In this document: one piece after another, positions 49,443 to 59,312 of the stretch | Layout: each line of letters begins with the position of its first letter | Numbering within the stretch: position 1 is the stretch's first letter | Source: Prauserella_A sp040635515 | GTDB taxonomy: Bacteria > Actinomycetota > Actinomycetes > Mycobacteriales > Pseudonocardiaceae | NCBI GenBank assembly: GCA_040635515.1 | Contig: JBEYHY010000001.1 | Coordinates: 744,001-808,000 of the forward strand | Reading direction: 5' to 3' | Length of the DNA stretch: 64,000 bases | Program-made: the position numbers and the translations under genes | Notes under the pieces: generated by a model | What the model saw: the letters and a program-made list of their open reading frames with translations, nothing else | What the model was told of the DNA's origin: nothing | The model's database searches: none

Positions 49443-50261
49443 TCAGGGTTTTCGGCCGACGCCGCCGTAGACCAGCATGTTCATGCCGGGTTTCTCGGAT
49501 ATGTCGGCAGGGCCGCGTGGCCGCCATTCCCCGCAGCCCACGAGTCCCGGTTCGACGAGTTCGAATCCCGCGAACAATGCGGCGATTTCGGCATGACTGC
49601 GAGCGTTGACCTGATCGAAGCTTTTGCTCTTTTTGATGACCTCGGCCGCCTCGGCGAGATTGTCGCCCTGATGGTCGGCCGACACGTGCGTCATCGCGAG
49701 GTGGGAACCGGGGGCGAGCGGTTCGAGATAGCGTTTCATGAGGCCTGATGGATCCGACTCGTCGGGAATCCAGTGCAGCATCAGCAACATCAGCAGGCCG
49801 ACCGGTTCGCCGAGATCGAGCAGGTTCCGCGCCTCAGGGCTGGCGAAAATGGCCTCGGGGTCGCGCATGTCGGCCTGGAGGACGGCGGCCCCTTCGTTTC
49901 CGGTGAGGATCAGTTCGCTGTGCGCGACGGCGACCGGGTCGCGGTCGACGTAGAGCACCCTGCAACCCGGGTCGCGTTCCTGCGCGACCTCGTGCACGTT
50001 GGCGACGGTCGGGATTCCCGAGCCGATATCGAGGAATTGCCGGATTCCGCTGTCCATCATGAATCGCACGGACCTGGCGAGAAATGCCCTGTTGATGCGG
50101 GCGGCGTGCCGCAATCCCGGCATGACCGTCTCGATCTTGTCGCCGATCTCCCTGTCGACGGCGAAATTGTGACCACCACCGAGAAGGTAGTCGTAGGTGC
50201 GGGCCATGCTGGGCACGGAGATGTCGACTCCGTCGGGAATCCAGGCGCGATCTTCGGTCAC
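49443..50261 (-). CDS. SAM-dependent methyltransferase, DUF574 family
   Basis: A 272-residue protein of the actinobacterial DUF574 (PF04672) type, recognised by TEDRAWIPDGVDISVPSMAR, MARTYDYLLGGGHNFAVD, RQFLDIGSGIPTV (SAM motif I) and VLYVDRDPVAVAHSE. The substrate is unknown for the whole family. GTG at 50261, with AGAGGTG upstream, is preferred to the GTG at 50270, which lacks spacing. It is divergent from the P450 gene. Confidence 0.8.
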   Translation of the reverse strand: MTEDRAWIPDGVDISVPSMARTYDYLLGGGHNFAVDREIGDKIETVMPGLRHAARINRAFLARSVRFMMDSGIRQFLDIGSGIPTVANVHEVAQERDPGCRVLYVDRDPVAVAHSELILTGNEGAAVLQADMRDPEAIFASPEARNLLDLGEPVGLLMLLMLHWIPDESDPSGLMKRYLEPLAPGSHLAMTHVSADHQGDNLAEAAEVIKKSKSFDQVNARSHAEIAALFAGFELVEPGLVGCGEWRPRGPADISEKPGMNMLVYGGVGRKP

Positions 50262-50424
50262 GGGAAACACCTCTTCGTCGGCGAAGGGGACGAGCTTAGC
50301 GGTGCCGCCTCCCGCGATGGGGCGGGCGGTGGAACGCCTTGGATCCCACCCGAACGGCCTACTGTGTACTTCCGCCGTACGGGCCTATTCTTGTCGTCCC
50401 ATTCGGCGTCGAACGGAGTAGAGA

Positions 50425-51759
50425 ATGCCCGCTCCGGTGGCGCCTGGCCGCTGGCCTTTGCTGGGACACACTCCGGCGATGCTGCGCCGCCGGTTCGCGT
50501 TCACCTCGGCTTTGCGCCGCCACGGCGACATCGTGACGATCTTGCTCGGGCCCATGCGAGTGCACGTCGTCACCAGTCCTTCGCTGACGCACGAGGTACT
50601 CGTCGGAAAAGGCGGCAGTTTCCGCAAGGGGGCCATGTTCGACAAGTTCACGCCCTATCTGGGAAACGGCCTGCTGCTGTCGAACGGGGAATTCCATCGG
50701 CGCCAGCGCAGGCTGATCCAGCCGGCGTTCCATCGCGACCGGATCGCGCGCTACGCGGAGACGATGGTGGCGGCGGCGACCGGGCTGAGGGATTCGTGGT
50801 GCGGGGGCGAGGTTCGCGTCGTCGAGGAGGACATGCAGGCCCTCGCGGTCACGATCGTCGGTGAGGCACTGTTCTCCACCGAGATCGGAAAGCGGGCCGT
50901 TGCCGAGGCACGCAGGTCGATCTTCCTGGTGATCCAGCAGGGGATGGTGAGGGCGCTTTCGCCGCGAATCGTGGAGCGGCTTCCGTTGCGTGCCAACAGG
51001 GAATTCGATCAAGCGATCGCGCGCATGCACGCGATCGGCATGGAGGTCATCGCGGCCTCGCGGGAAGGCGGGGCGGATCACGGTGACGTGCTGTCGATGC
51101 TGTTGCTCGCGCAGCACGAGGACACCGGCGCCGGGATGACCGATCAGCAGGTCTACGACGAGGTGCTCACCCTGCTCACCGCGGGAATCGAGACGACGGC
51201 GCTCGCGCTGGCCTGGGTTTTTCACGAGATCGCCGCGCATCCCGACGTGGAGAGGAAACTGCACGAGGAATTGGACGAGGTGCTTGCCGGTGAGCCGGTG
51301 ACGTTCGCCGACATTCCGAGGCTGACCTACACCGCGCGGATCGTGGACGAGGTGCTGCGCATGTACCCGGTCTGGATTCTCATGCGCCGCGCCCTGACCG
51401 ACGTCGAACTCGGGGGCGTGCGCATTCCGGAAGGCGCTGAGGTTATCGTGAGTCCCCACGCGCTGCATTTCGATCCGGATTCCTACGAGGACCCGGATCG
51501 TTTCGACCCCGACCGATGGTCGCCCGCTCGCGCGAAGGACATTCCCAGAGGAGCGTTCATTCCGTTCGGGGCTGGAACCCGGCAATGCATGGGCAACGTT
51601 TTCGCGAGAACCGAAATCATCATCACGCTGGCAACCGTTGCCGCGAAATTGCGGCTGGTACCCGTCGCGGGCAAACCGGTGAAAGTGAAATTCACGTCCG
51701 CCGCCTACCCGGACGGGCTGCTGATGACGGTGACGCCGCGAACGCCCCGCGATCATTGA
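50425..51759 (+). CDS. Cytochrome P450 (pentalenene oxygenase-like)
   Basis: A 444-residue P450 with the full motif set: I-helix LTAGIETTALA, ExxR in DEVLRMYPVW, and the heme loop FGAGTRQCMGN with Cys388. It is longer than the usual 400-residue soluble actinobacterial P450 and resembles the CYP183-like terpene oxygenase group. No ferredoxin or terpene synthase is nearby, so redox partners and substrate are unknown. ATG at 50425 after GGAGTAGAGA. A secreted hydrolase follows 20 bp later. Confidence 0.87.
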   Translation: MPAPVAPGRWPLLGHTPAMLRRRFAFTSALRRHGDIVTILLGPMRVHVVTSPSLTHEVLVGKGGSFRKGAMFDKFTPYLGNGLLLSNGEFHRRQRRLIQPAFHRDRIARYAETMVAAATGLRDSWCGGEVRVVEEDMQALAVTIVGEALFSTEIGKRAVAEARRSIFLVIQQGMVRALSPRIVERLPLRANREFDQAIARMHAIGMEVIAASREGGADHGDVLSMLLLAQHEDTGAGMTDQQVYDEVLTLLTAGIETTALALAWVFHEIAAHPDVERKLHEELDEVLAGEPVTFADIPRLTYTARIVDEVLRMYPVWILMRRALTDVELGGVRIPEGAEVIVSPHALHFDPDSYEDPDRFDPDRWSPARAKDIPRGAFIPFGAGTRQCMGNVFARTEIIITLATVAAKLRLVPVAGKPVKVKFTSAAYPDGLLMTVTPRTPRDH

Positions 51760-51779
51760 GAAAATGTGGAGGTAGTTTC

Positions 51780-52799
51780 GTGCGTAGCCGTTTTCGCCGG
51801 CTTTGCGCCGTTATCGGTGCCGCGCTCGGCCTGACGCTGGTCGTCGCGCCCGCCCCTTCGGGGGCGGCGGACGCGTCCGGGGTGACGTGTGAGGACCTGC
51901 GGGTCCCCGTGACGCTGGCCGGCACGGCGCAGTCCATGTACGGCAGGTTGTGTGTTCCCGAGGGCGCCACGCAGGTCCAGGTGCTCATCCCCGGCGGCAC
52001 CTACAACAGTTCGTACTGGGACATCGGATACGAACCGTCGCTTCGGTCCTACCGGCTCGCGATGAACGAGGCCGGATTCGCGACGCTCGCGATCGACCGG
52101 CTGGGAACGGGACGCAGTTCCAAGCCGCTCGGCGCGCTGGTGACCGCTTCGGCCCAGGCCGGCGCCGTTCACCAGGTGATACAGACGCTGCGGCCGCGAT
52201 TCGCCGAGGTCGTCGTCGGCGGTCATTCGATCGGCGCGGCGATGGCGATGATCGAGGCGGGCAACTATCACGACGTCGACGGCGTCGTCGTCACCGACAT
52301 GACTCACCGGATGAACTATCTGACGGTGATCCCCGTGCTGGCCAACATGATTCCCGCTCCCCTCGATCCGGTTCTCCGGAGCAGGGGTCTCGATCTCGGC
52401 TACCTGACGACGGCACCGGGCACCCGGTACGACGCGTTCCACACGCCGGGGCCTCGTGACGACGGTGCGATCGCCTACGACGAGTCCACGAAGGACGTTT
52501 TCACCGCGACCGAGGCCGTCGACACGATCCTGATGACCAATGTGGTCATTCCGGCGACGAAGCGGATCGACGTGCCGGTGCTGCTCGTCGTCGGCGCGGG
52601 TGACGAGCACTTCTGTGGTGAGCCGCTCGGCAGCGACTGTTCCTCCGCCGAGGCGCTTCGGGCGTCGGAGGCGCCGTTCTTCTCGCCGGAGGCGAGGCTG
52701 GAGACCTATCTGCTCGACGGCTACGGGCACGCCATCAACTACGCGCCTCATGCGAGGGAGTACTTCTCCGTTGTCGCCGGGTGGGCGGGCCGCCTCTGA
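51780..52799 (+). CDS. Secreted alpha/beta hydrolase
   Basis: A 339-residue protein. Residues 1-31 form a signal peptide with an AAP/GAAD-type end. The alpha/beta hydrolase core has an oxyanion start (LIPGGTYNSSYW), the nucleophile elbow VGGHSIGAA (Ser) and a late histidine in LDGYGHAINY. GTG at 51780 follows TGGAGGTAGTTTC, 20 bp after the P450, so both are probably cotranscribed. The substrate is unknown; it could act on the P450 product or on an ester outside the cell. Confidence 0.8.
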   Translation: MRSRFRRLCAVIGAALGLTLVVAPAPSGAADASGVTCEDLRVPVTLAGTAQSMYGRLCVPEGATQVQVLIPGGTYNSSYWDIGYEPSLRSYRLAMNEAGFATLAIDRLGTGRSSKPLGALVTASAQAGAVHQVIQTLRPRFAEVVVGGHSIGAAMAMIEAGNYHDVDGVVVTDMTHRMNYLTVIPVLANMIPAPLDPVLRSRGLDLGYLTTAPGTRYDAFHTPGPRDDGAIAYDESTKDVFTATEAVDTILMTNVVIPATKRIDVPVLLVVGAGDEHFCGEPLGSDCSSAEALRASEAPFFSPEARLETYLLDGYGHAINYAPHAREYFSVVAGWAGRL

Positions 52800-52970
52800 A
52801 CCCACGCCAGGCCACTCTGAGTGGTTCTTCTGTCCGGAATCTCTGTTAAGTCCGCTCGTTTTGTCGGCCGAATGACCGACACGGTCCTCCTTGTGCCCTG
52901 GATAGCGTCGCTGTCAGTAAAGGGGAGTGGCGTCTCCGGTGACGGTGAGGCGAGACGTGAGAGGACGAAG

Positions 52971-54830
52971 GTGGACCGGGTTTCCGTTGGCATTCTTGGT
53001 GATCTCGATGTGCGGGTCGGGGACGAACAGGTGCCGATTCCCAGAGGGAGACTCCACCTGCTGCTCGCCGCGCTCGCCTTGCGTGCCGGTCAGTTCGTCA
53101 GCACCGAGGAACTGATCGACCATGTGTGGGGTGAGGACGTCCCGGCGGGCGCGAGGACGACGCTGCGTGCCTACATCAAGCGGCTGCGCGCCCGGCTGCG
53201 TGAGGCATGCGCGGCAGCGGGTGACGAGGACGGCGCGGCACGGCTCATCGAGGCCCGGCCCGGCGGATACCTGCTCGCCGTCGGTGAGCCAGGCACCGAC
53301 CTGCACCGCTTCCGGGCGCTGTGGTCGCGTGCGGCCGGGGGAGGGGCAGACGAGCTGGCCGCGCTCGACGAGGCGTTGGCGCTGTGGCGGGGAAAGCCCC
53401 TCGCGGGACTGCAGCCCCTGCCCTGGGTGACCGAGACGGCGTCCGGCCTGACCGAGGAGTGGCTGCGGGTCGTCGAACGCCGTGCCGACCTGCTCATCGA
53501 GCGCGGCGGCAAGGCCGCCTTCGACGCGGTGGCCGTCGAGCTGAGGGCACTGCTGCCGGAGTATCCGTTCAGGGAAAGCCTGTGGCGGCGGCACATCCTG
53601 GCCCTGCACCTCGGTGGCCGGAGCGCGGAGGCGCTGCTCAGGTACGACGAGGTGCGCAGGATGCTGGCCGACCAGCTCGGCGTCGAACCCTCGGCCCCGT
53701 TGCGCGCGCTGTACCACCGCATTCTCGCCGCGGACGACGGCGAAGACGGCGGCGACGGCGGCGAGTCCGCCACCTCTCGGCCCGAGCAACAGCCCGAGCA
53801 AGCAAACAAGACCGGGAGTGACGACGGCGCGGCCCCTCCCGGGCTCGTGGGCAGGCGGCGCGCTCTGGCCGCACTGGACGCGTTGCTCGACTCGCGGCAC
53901 CGGCCGGGGATCGTCGTGGTCGATGGGCCCGCCGGCGTCGGGAAAACCGCGCTCGCCACGCATTGGGCCGCCGCGGCGGCCGGGAGATTTCCCGGCGGGC
54001 TGCTGCGCGTCAATCTGCGGGGATTTCATTCGAGGCCACCGCTCGGGGCGCGGGAGGCACTGGCGAAGCTCCTGCAGGGCGCCGGGGTCGGCGAAGCGGA
54101 GCTGCCGAGGAGCCTTTCCGGGCGCTCGGCCCTTTTCGCCGAACTCACGGCGGCGCGGCCTGCGCTGGTGCTCCTCGACAACGCCCACGACGCCGAGCAG
54201 GTCAGGCACCTGCTGCCAGCGAAGGGCAGCCTCGCGGTGATCACGAGCCAGCGCCAGCTCAGGGGACTGGTGGCAAGGGATGGTGCGAGCAGGCTGACCC
54301 TCGGCAGGCTCGACCAGGCGGAAGGAGTCCGCCTCGTCACCGAGCTCGGCGGTGCGGGGGTCGCCGGTGCGCGCGGCGAGGACATCGAGGAACTCGTCGA
54401 ATTGTGCGGAGGTCTGCCGCTGGCGCTGCGGATCGCGGTCGAGCAGCTTTCCAGGGTTCCGGCACTGACGCCGGCGGGGCTGGCAGGGGAACTGCGGGAC
54501 GAGCGGAGCAGGCTGGTGCTGCTGGAGACCGGCGACGACGACTCGGCGAGTGTGCGCAGGACGCTCGGCAGGGCCCACCAGCATCTCGGTCCGGGGGAGG
54601 CGACGTTGCTGGGCAAACTCGCCCAGCACGCGGACACCGAGTTCGGCGTCGACGACGCGGCGACCATGCTCGCGGTGGGGCAGGGCAAGGCACACACGTT
54701 GCTGAACGGCCTCGTCTCGCTCAACCTCGTCGAGCAGCTGAGCCTGCGCCGCTACCGGTTGCCCTGCCTGCAACGCGCCGTCGCCACCGAACTGCTGCCG
54801 AGGCCGAGGGCGCTCAACGCCGTGCGATGA
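52971..54830 (+). CDS. SARP/AfsR-type regulator with NB-ARC ATPase domain
   Basis: A 619-residue regulator. An OmpR-type winged helix (residues 1-100, LGDLDVRVGDEQVPI with the RxxLLLAALALR helix) and a BTAD helical domain (about 105-250) form the SARP part. An NB-ARC ATPase follows (Walker A DGPAGVGKTALA near residue 325, GLPLALRIAVEQL further on). The TPR region of full AfsR proteins is missing. Such regulators activate secondary metabolism; here the P450 and hydrolase upstream are the only obvious targets. GTG at 52971. Confidence 0.85.
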   Translation: MDRVSVGILGDLDVRVGDEQVPIPRGRLHLLLAALALRAGQFVSTEELIDHVWGEDVPAGARTTLRAYIKRLRARLREACAAAGDEDGAARLIEARPGGYLLAVGEPGTDLHRFRALWSRAAGGGADELAALDEALALWRGKPLAGLQPLPWVTETASGLTEEWLRVVERRADLLIERGGKAAFDAVAVELRALLPEYPFRESLWRRHILALHLGGRSAEALLRYDEVRRMLADQLGVEPSAPLRALYHRILAADDGEDGGDGGESATSRPEQQPEQANKTGSDDGAAPPGLVGRRRALAALDALLDSRHRPGIVVVDGPAGVGKTALATHWAAAAAGRFPGGLLRVNLRGFHSRPPLGAREALAKLLQGAGVGEAELPRSLSGRSALFAELTAARPALVLLDNAHDAEQVRHLLPAKGSLAVITSQRQLRGLVARDGASRLTLGRLDQAEGVRLVTELGGAGVAGARGEDIEELVELCGGLPLALRIAVEQLSRVPALTPAGLAGELRDERSRLVLLETGDDDSASVRRTLGRAHQHLGPGEATLLGKLAQHADTEFGVDDAATMLAVGQGKAHTLLNGLVSLNLVEQLSLRRYRLPCLQRAVATELLPRPRALNAVR

Positions 54831-54845
54831 GCCGGAAGCCCGGTG

Positions 54846-55502
54846 CTACAGGTCGTCGACCTGGACGAGACCGTCCTGGATGGCGCGCGCGACGAGCGCC
54901 GCTTTGCTCCTGGCGGGCCTGCCGGCGTTGGCGTACTTGAGCCGGACCCGGTCGAGGTAGGTGGTGACGGTCTTGGCGGAGATGTTGAGACGCTGCGCGA
55001 CGAGGTCCCGTGATTCGCACTGGAACCACTCGACGAGCACCTCCTCCTCCCTTGCCGAGAGCTGCGGGCGGTCCGAGCGGGTGTTGGCGCTGAGCGCCCC
55101 GGCCAGCGCTGGCGGCGTGTACGGCCGGTCCTCGCCCGCGGCGATGGTGGCCGCGACGAGGTGGTCGGCGCCTTCGGTCTTGGTGAGGTAGGTGAAGGCG
55201 CCGATGTCGAGGCAGGTGAGCGCGGCCTGCTCGTCGTCGCGCATCGTGTACACGATGACTCTGCGGCCAGCGTCGACAAGCCTGCGCAGGTCGCCGTATG
55301 CCGGGACGCCTCTGCTGGACAACTGCAGGTCGAACACCACGACGTCGGCCGTGTCACCCGGCGGCAGCCAGGCCGCCTTCGCGGTCGCTCCGGCGGCGAC
55401 CACCCTGATCGGCCGTGGCGCCGAGGCATACCAGTGCTCGACGCCGACGACGATGGCGGGATGGTCGTCGACCACCGTCACCGTTATCTCGTCCGCGGCC
55501 AT
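54846..55502 (-). CDS. NarL/FixJ-type response regulator
   Basis: A 218-residue regulator. The receiver has VVDDHPAIVVGVEHWY (acidic pocket), the phosphoacceptor in VVVFDLQLSSRG and the conserved K in TYLTKTEGA. The C-terminal LuxR helix-turn-helix appears as SAREEEVLVEWF, then VAQRLNISAKTVTTYLDRVR. ATG at 55502 follows GGTGGAGGCGCG and overlaps the kinase-like gene by 19 bp. It is the output of the two-component locus that follows on this strand. Confidence 0.87.
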   Translation of the reverse strand: MAADEITVTVVDDHPAIVVGVEHWYASAPRPIRVVAAGATAKAAWLPPGDTADVVVFDLQLSSRGVPAYGDLRRLVDAGRRVIVYTMRDDEQAALTCLDIGAFTYLTKTEGADHLVAATIAAGEDRPYTPPALAGALSANTRSDRPQLSAREEEVLVEWFQCESRDLVAQRLNISAKTVTTYLDRVRLKYANAGRPARSKAALVARAIQDGLVQVDDL

Positions 55503-56680
55503 CGCGCCTCCACCCACAACTTCCCGTCCTTGTTCGTGGCTTTGACCTCGACGTGCTCGGCGGGTGCGAGTGTCTCGGCCGCGTCGCCCGGCGCGTCGGC
55601 GACGACACTCACCCTCACCGTGCTACTGGTCCGGACCACTGTGGCACGTGCGGCCGACCCCGCGGCGGTCAGCACCGCGGAGGCGACGCCGACCAGTTCG
55701 TGCCGTGCCGGTTTCGGTACCTCCCTCACCGCGCCCCGCACCGCGAGGTGCACCGAGACGCCGTGCCGTTCGGCCACGTCGATGCCCGCCCTCAGTTCGT
55801 GCACGAGCCGGTCGGCCACGTCGTCGCTTTCCGCGAAGAGCTGCCGCATCCGCGCGGCCTCGATGGCGCACGCGCGCCGGGTGCCGGGATCATCGGGATG
55901 GCGCGTTCCGTCCGCGAGGCCGCGCAGCAGCGGAACCGTCGTGCTCGCGAGCGTCGCGTAGCGAGCCTGGTAGTCCCTGTGCGTGTAGTCGGCGACGGCT
56001 TCCTCCGTGCGCAGCCGCTCCTCCTGCGCGGCGGCGTCGGCCGCGACAACGGCCGTCTTGCGCAGCAGATGGGTAGTGAGGCCGACGGCGAACTGGAACC
56101 CGCACACCGACACGGCGGCCATCGCCATGGCGGCCAGCGCCGCGCTGTGCGGGACGCCTTTCAGCACCACCTCGCCCGCGCTGATCAGCACGTGCAGTAC
56201 GAGGAAGGCGCCCATCGCCCTCAGCGGAAGGTCGAACAGCAACGCGAGCCCGTACCAGCCGATGAGCCCGAACGACCAGTCCGGCGCGGAGATCAGCCAG
56301 TCCGAGGGAATCGCGACCGAGGCGAGGACACCGGCGAGCAGGCAGGTCACGGCCAGCGAGATATTGCGCTTCCCGCACACCTTCTTGTCGGCCGCGATCA
56401 CGTAGATCGCGGCCAGCGCGACCCCGGTCAGCATCCCGAAGGCCACGAGCTCCGGCCACCACGGCCGGTGCGTCTCGCTGTTGGCGATGAGCCTCGGCAG
56501 GCACATGACGAACTGAACGGTGAGCGCGACGAACAGGATCGCGATCCGGGTTCCCCTCAGCAGCCGGTCGCGGGTGCGCTCGGCGACTCCCGGCTCGGAG
56601 TGCGGGACCTTCCACCCGGTGCCGGTGGTGCCGTCAGTGTCGTTGGTGCCGGGGGCAGGCAGGGTGGCCGGCTCAGCCAT
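55484..56680 (-). CDS. Membrane pseudokinase paired with the NarL-type regulator
   Basis: A 398-residue protein with a cytoplasmic start, about six membrane segments (residues 40-210) and a cytoplasmic region shaped like a NarL-family histidine kinase. The position of the phosphorylated histidine reads YATLASTTVP instead of LHDTAS, and no N-box, GxG or G-box is evident near the C-terminus, so it should not phosphorylate. It overlaps the intact kinase by 8 nt and the response regulator by 19 nt. A role as sensor or partner of the intact kinase is likely, by analogy with kinase/pseudokinase pairs. Confidence 0.75.
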   Translation of the reverse strand: MAEPATLPAPGTNDTDGTTGTGWKVPHSEPGVAERTRDRLLRGTRIAILFVALTVQFVMCLPRLIANSETHRPWWPELVAFGMLTGVALAAIYVIAADKKVCGKRNISLAVTCLLAGVLASVAIPSDWLISAPDWSFGLIGWYGLALLFDLPLRAMGAFLVLHVLISAGEVVLKGVPHSAALAAMAMAAVSVCGFQFAVGLTTHLLRKTAVVAADAAAQEERLRTEEAVADYTHRDYQARYATLASTTVPLLRGLADGTRHPDDPGTRRACAIEAARMRQLFAESDDVADRLVHELRAGIDVAERHGVSVHLAVRGAVREVPKPARHELVGVASAVLTAAGSAARATVVRTSSTVRVSVVADAPGDAAETLAPAEHVEVKATNKDGKLWVEARWPRTR

Positions 56681-57860
56681 GCCAGCTCCATCGGACGGTC
56701 GTGCCCTCGCCGGGCGCGGATTCGATCTCGGCGGTCCCGCCCGCCGCCGCCATCCTGTCGACGATGGAACCGGCTAGGCCTCGCCGGTGCTCGGGAACGC
56801 GTGCCGGATCGAAACCCCGGCCCTTGTCTGAAAGTTCGATCACGACCCCACCGCCGTCGCCTCTCGTGAGGGCCAGGGTCGCCGTGCCGACGGAGGCATG
56901 TCTGGCGACGTTGCTGATCGCCTCGGCGACCCCGTGCGCGATGGCGAGACCGGGGGTCGCGGGTACCGGAAGCGCGGCGGGCAGGTCGCGCTCGACCGAA
57001 AGCGCGGGATGCTCGACCGCGTCGGCCAGCAGCGCGACCAGATCGACCTCCGCGCCGGGGCTGCCGAGCGCCGCCGGTCCCCGCTCCGCCGGTGCCGAGG
57101 TCAGCGCGGTGAGGATGGCGACGTCCTTGCCCGCGCGTTCGGGCAGCCACGCGCGGGTTCGCTCGTTCGTACCGGCGACCCCGAGCGACACCATGAGCAG
57201 GGTCGCGCTCGCGGTGTCGTGCAGCGTCGCCAGGTACTCCCGTTCGGCCGCCCTGCGCGCGGCGGCGACACTGGCGGCTCTGCGCTGCTCGGCCGCGCGT
57301 GCGATGCTGCGGTCCGCCGCCCGCGCGCGTGCCCTGATGAGGACGTAGGCCAGGCGCGACAGTCCTGTCTCGGCGAGCAGCCGGACGCCGAGCAGCAGGT
57401 CCGGCTTCTCGGAGGACAGCACCGTTCCGGCGGTGTAGGCGACGGCGGCGGTGACCGAGACCAGCAGCGCGAGCCATGGCCTGCTCGGCAGTTCGTACTG
57501 GATGCCGATGGCGGTGATGGAGGCGATCGCGAACGCCCAGCCGTTGAAGGAATCGGGCCCTGTCCAGTCCTGGGTGAGCCCGGCAACCAGCACGACGAGC
57601 GTGGCCGCGGCGGCGATGACCGGCGCGGGCGGGCGCCTGCGGAGCCAGAGCAGGCTGAGCCCGCACCAGACCAGCGCCAGCGCGCCGACCGCGGCCGCGG
57701 CGGGGAGGTACGGCTCGGGGGTGACCATGATCCCGATTCCGGCGCACGGCACGACGACCAGCACCCTGACCCACACCGCGTAACGCTGGAACGCCCTGTT
57801 GAGACTGTGCTCGGTCGAGCGGATGTCACCGCGCCGGGGCGCCGCAACTGCGGTTGTCAC
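56673..57860 (-). CDS. Sensor histidine kinase (NarL family)
   Basis: A 395-residue kinase. The first 165 residues hold about five membrane segments. The dimerisation/phosphorylation helix has His214 in YLATLHDTASATLL, and the ATPase domain shows the N-box (AISNVARHAS), the DKGRGFDP glycine loop and RGLAGSI. GTG at 57860 follows GGAGGACAGCC. It leads a three-gene operon: kinase, pseudokinase, regulator. The signal is unknown. Confidence 0.88.
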   Translation of the reverse strand: MTTAVAAPRRGDIRSTEHSLNRAFQRYAVWVRVLVVVPCAGIGIMVTPEPYLPAAAAVGALALVWCGLSLLWLRRRPPAPVIAAAATLVVLVAGLTQDWTGPDSFNGWAFAIASITAIGIQYELPSRPWLALLVSVTAAVAYTAGTVLSSEKPDLLLGVRLLAETGLSRLAYVLIRARARAADRSIARAAEQRRAASVAAARRAAEREYLATLHDTASATLLMVSLGVAGTNERTRAWLPERAGKDVAILTALTSAPAERGPAALGSPGAEVDLVALLADAVEHPALSVERDLPAALPVPATPGLAIAHGVAEAISNVARHASVGTATLALTRGDGGGVVIELSDKGRGFDPARVPEHRRGLAGSIVDRMAAAGGTAEIESAPGEGTTVRWSWHG

Positions 57861-58137
57861 GGCTGTCCTCCATTCACGGCGCGGCGGTCGGTGGCCTCCG
57901 CACCGAATCCCCGTTCGCGGCAACGAGATGCGGCGAGGGCGGCACGGCCAATGGGCGGGGCAGGCGTTTCCCGGTGCCGCGTTCGCGGGCCGTGGCTGCC
58001 TGGAAGTGCGGGGCCGCAGCGAGGTTACCCGATCGTGATGAGAGCCCGATGGGGGTACTGGCAACCCCGTGCCGTGCCGGTCCGGCTACCCGGCCCGGTG
58101 GCCCGTGACCTCGGTGAACGCCTTCGCTTGCCAGGTC

Positions 58138-59307
58138 CTACGCGGTGTTGTGCCGCCCGATGATCATCGTGCCGTCCTCGGCGATCTCCTCGTCGGTCAG
58201 CAGTGCCCGCTCAAGCGCCTCGGTGACGGCAACCGGATCCGCGCCGTCGGCGACGATCACCAATTCCTGCGCCCTGTCCCCGAAAACCGGGTGCCAGCGC
58301 AGCGAAGCGAGCGTCCTGCGCTCAGCGGAAACCTCCGTCCACGCCGGTCCTTCCGGTGAGTCGAGCCAGGCACCCGCGTGTCCCACCCCGAGCGTGCCTC
58401 CCGCCGACTCGATCCACAGCGCGACGTCCGGTCGTCCCGCGACCCACGCCCTGCCCCTTGCGCGCACGACGCCGTCGAGCAGCGACTCGAGCGCGTCGTG
58501 GAGCCGATGCGGATGAAAGGGGCGGGCGGAGGCGAACGGGACGATCGTGACGCCGCAATCGGTGTGCAGGGGCGGAGCTCCCCGGAGCAACGCCGCGTGC
58601 GGGTCGCGGGGTCTGCCCCTGTGCGCCTCGCCGGAGACGAAGCCCGCGAGTGACGCGGGGTCGGCGGCCGGAAGGCCGAGGATCGCGGCGAGCGGGGCGA
58701 CCCTCTCCAGCACGGCGCCGGTCTTGGCCGCCGACCGCGCGTCCGCCGCGTCGCCGGTGACGGCGAGCACATCGGCGAACTCGGCTTGAGCCAGCGCGAC
58801 CCCGGCGACGGTGCGGTCGTCGTCTTCGGAGGCGCCCAGCCCTCGGTCGGCCATGGTGTCCTCGCCGGTGACGTCGGTCAGCCAGGTCGCGATGTCGATG
58901 ACCGTGACGACGGCCTCCACCTCGACGCCGGTGCTCATCGGATGCTCGCCCGGAACCTCGCCGAGTGCCTCGCACACCGGCTCCGGCTCCATCGCCTCGT
59001 CGAGCCGGACGACGATCCTGGCGATGTCCGGCCTCCCCGCGAGCTCGCGCACAAGTGGCAGCAGGTCTTCGCGAAGTGCCCGCGATGCGCACCCGTGGGT
59101 GACCGCCACCGTGGTGAGTGCCTCTCTCGGGCCGCATCGCAGGCGCCGTAACACGAATCCGGCGGCGATGTTGCGCAGGTCGTGGTGTACGACGGCGGTG
59201 TGCCGATCGGCGGCATGGAACCGGTCGGCCAGGAGCAGGGCCGCTTCCGAGGCGAGTCCGCTGATGAGAACGAGGGGTACGCGGGGCTTGACGGTCACCC
59301 CCGGCAT
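58138..59307 (-). CDS. CobW/COG0523-like protein lacking its P-loop and CxCC motif
   Basis: A 389-residue protein with the two-domain CobW layout: an N-terminal G-domain-like half and a C-terminal domain with LRWHPVFGDRAQELVIV. The P-loop position reads ISGLASEAALLLAD instead of GxxGxGKTT, and the metal CxCC position reads GCASRALREDL. A Zur-type box lies 6 bp before the ATG at 59307, which fits zinc metabolism, but neither GTP hydrolysis nor the usual metal binding is expected. It may be a specialised paralogue, as seen in zinc-limited actinobacteria. Confidence 0.8.
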   Translation of the reverse strand: MPGVTVKPRVPLVLISGLASEAALLLADRFHAADRHTAVVHHDLRNIAAGFVLRRLRCGPREALTTVAVTHGCASRALREDLLPLVRELAGRPDIARIVVRLDEAMEPEPVCEALGEVPGEHPMSTGVEVEAVVTVIDIATWLTDVTGEDTMADRGLGASEDDDRTVAGVALAQAEFADVLAVTGDAADARSAAKTGAVLERVAPLAAILGLPAADPASLAGFVSGEAHRGRPRDPHAALLRGAPPLHTDCGVTIVPFASARPFHPHRLHDALESLLDGVVRARGRAWVAGRPDVALWIESAGGTLGVGHAGAWLDSPEGPAWTEVSAERRTLASLRWHPVFGDRAQELVIVADGADPVAVTEALERALLTDEEIAEDGTMIIGRHNTA

Positions 59308-59312
59308 CTTAA

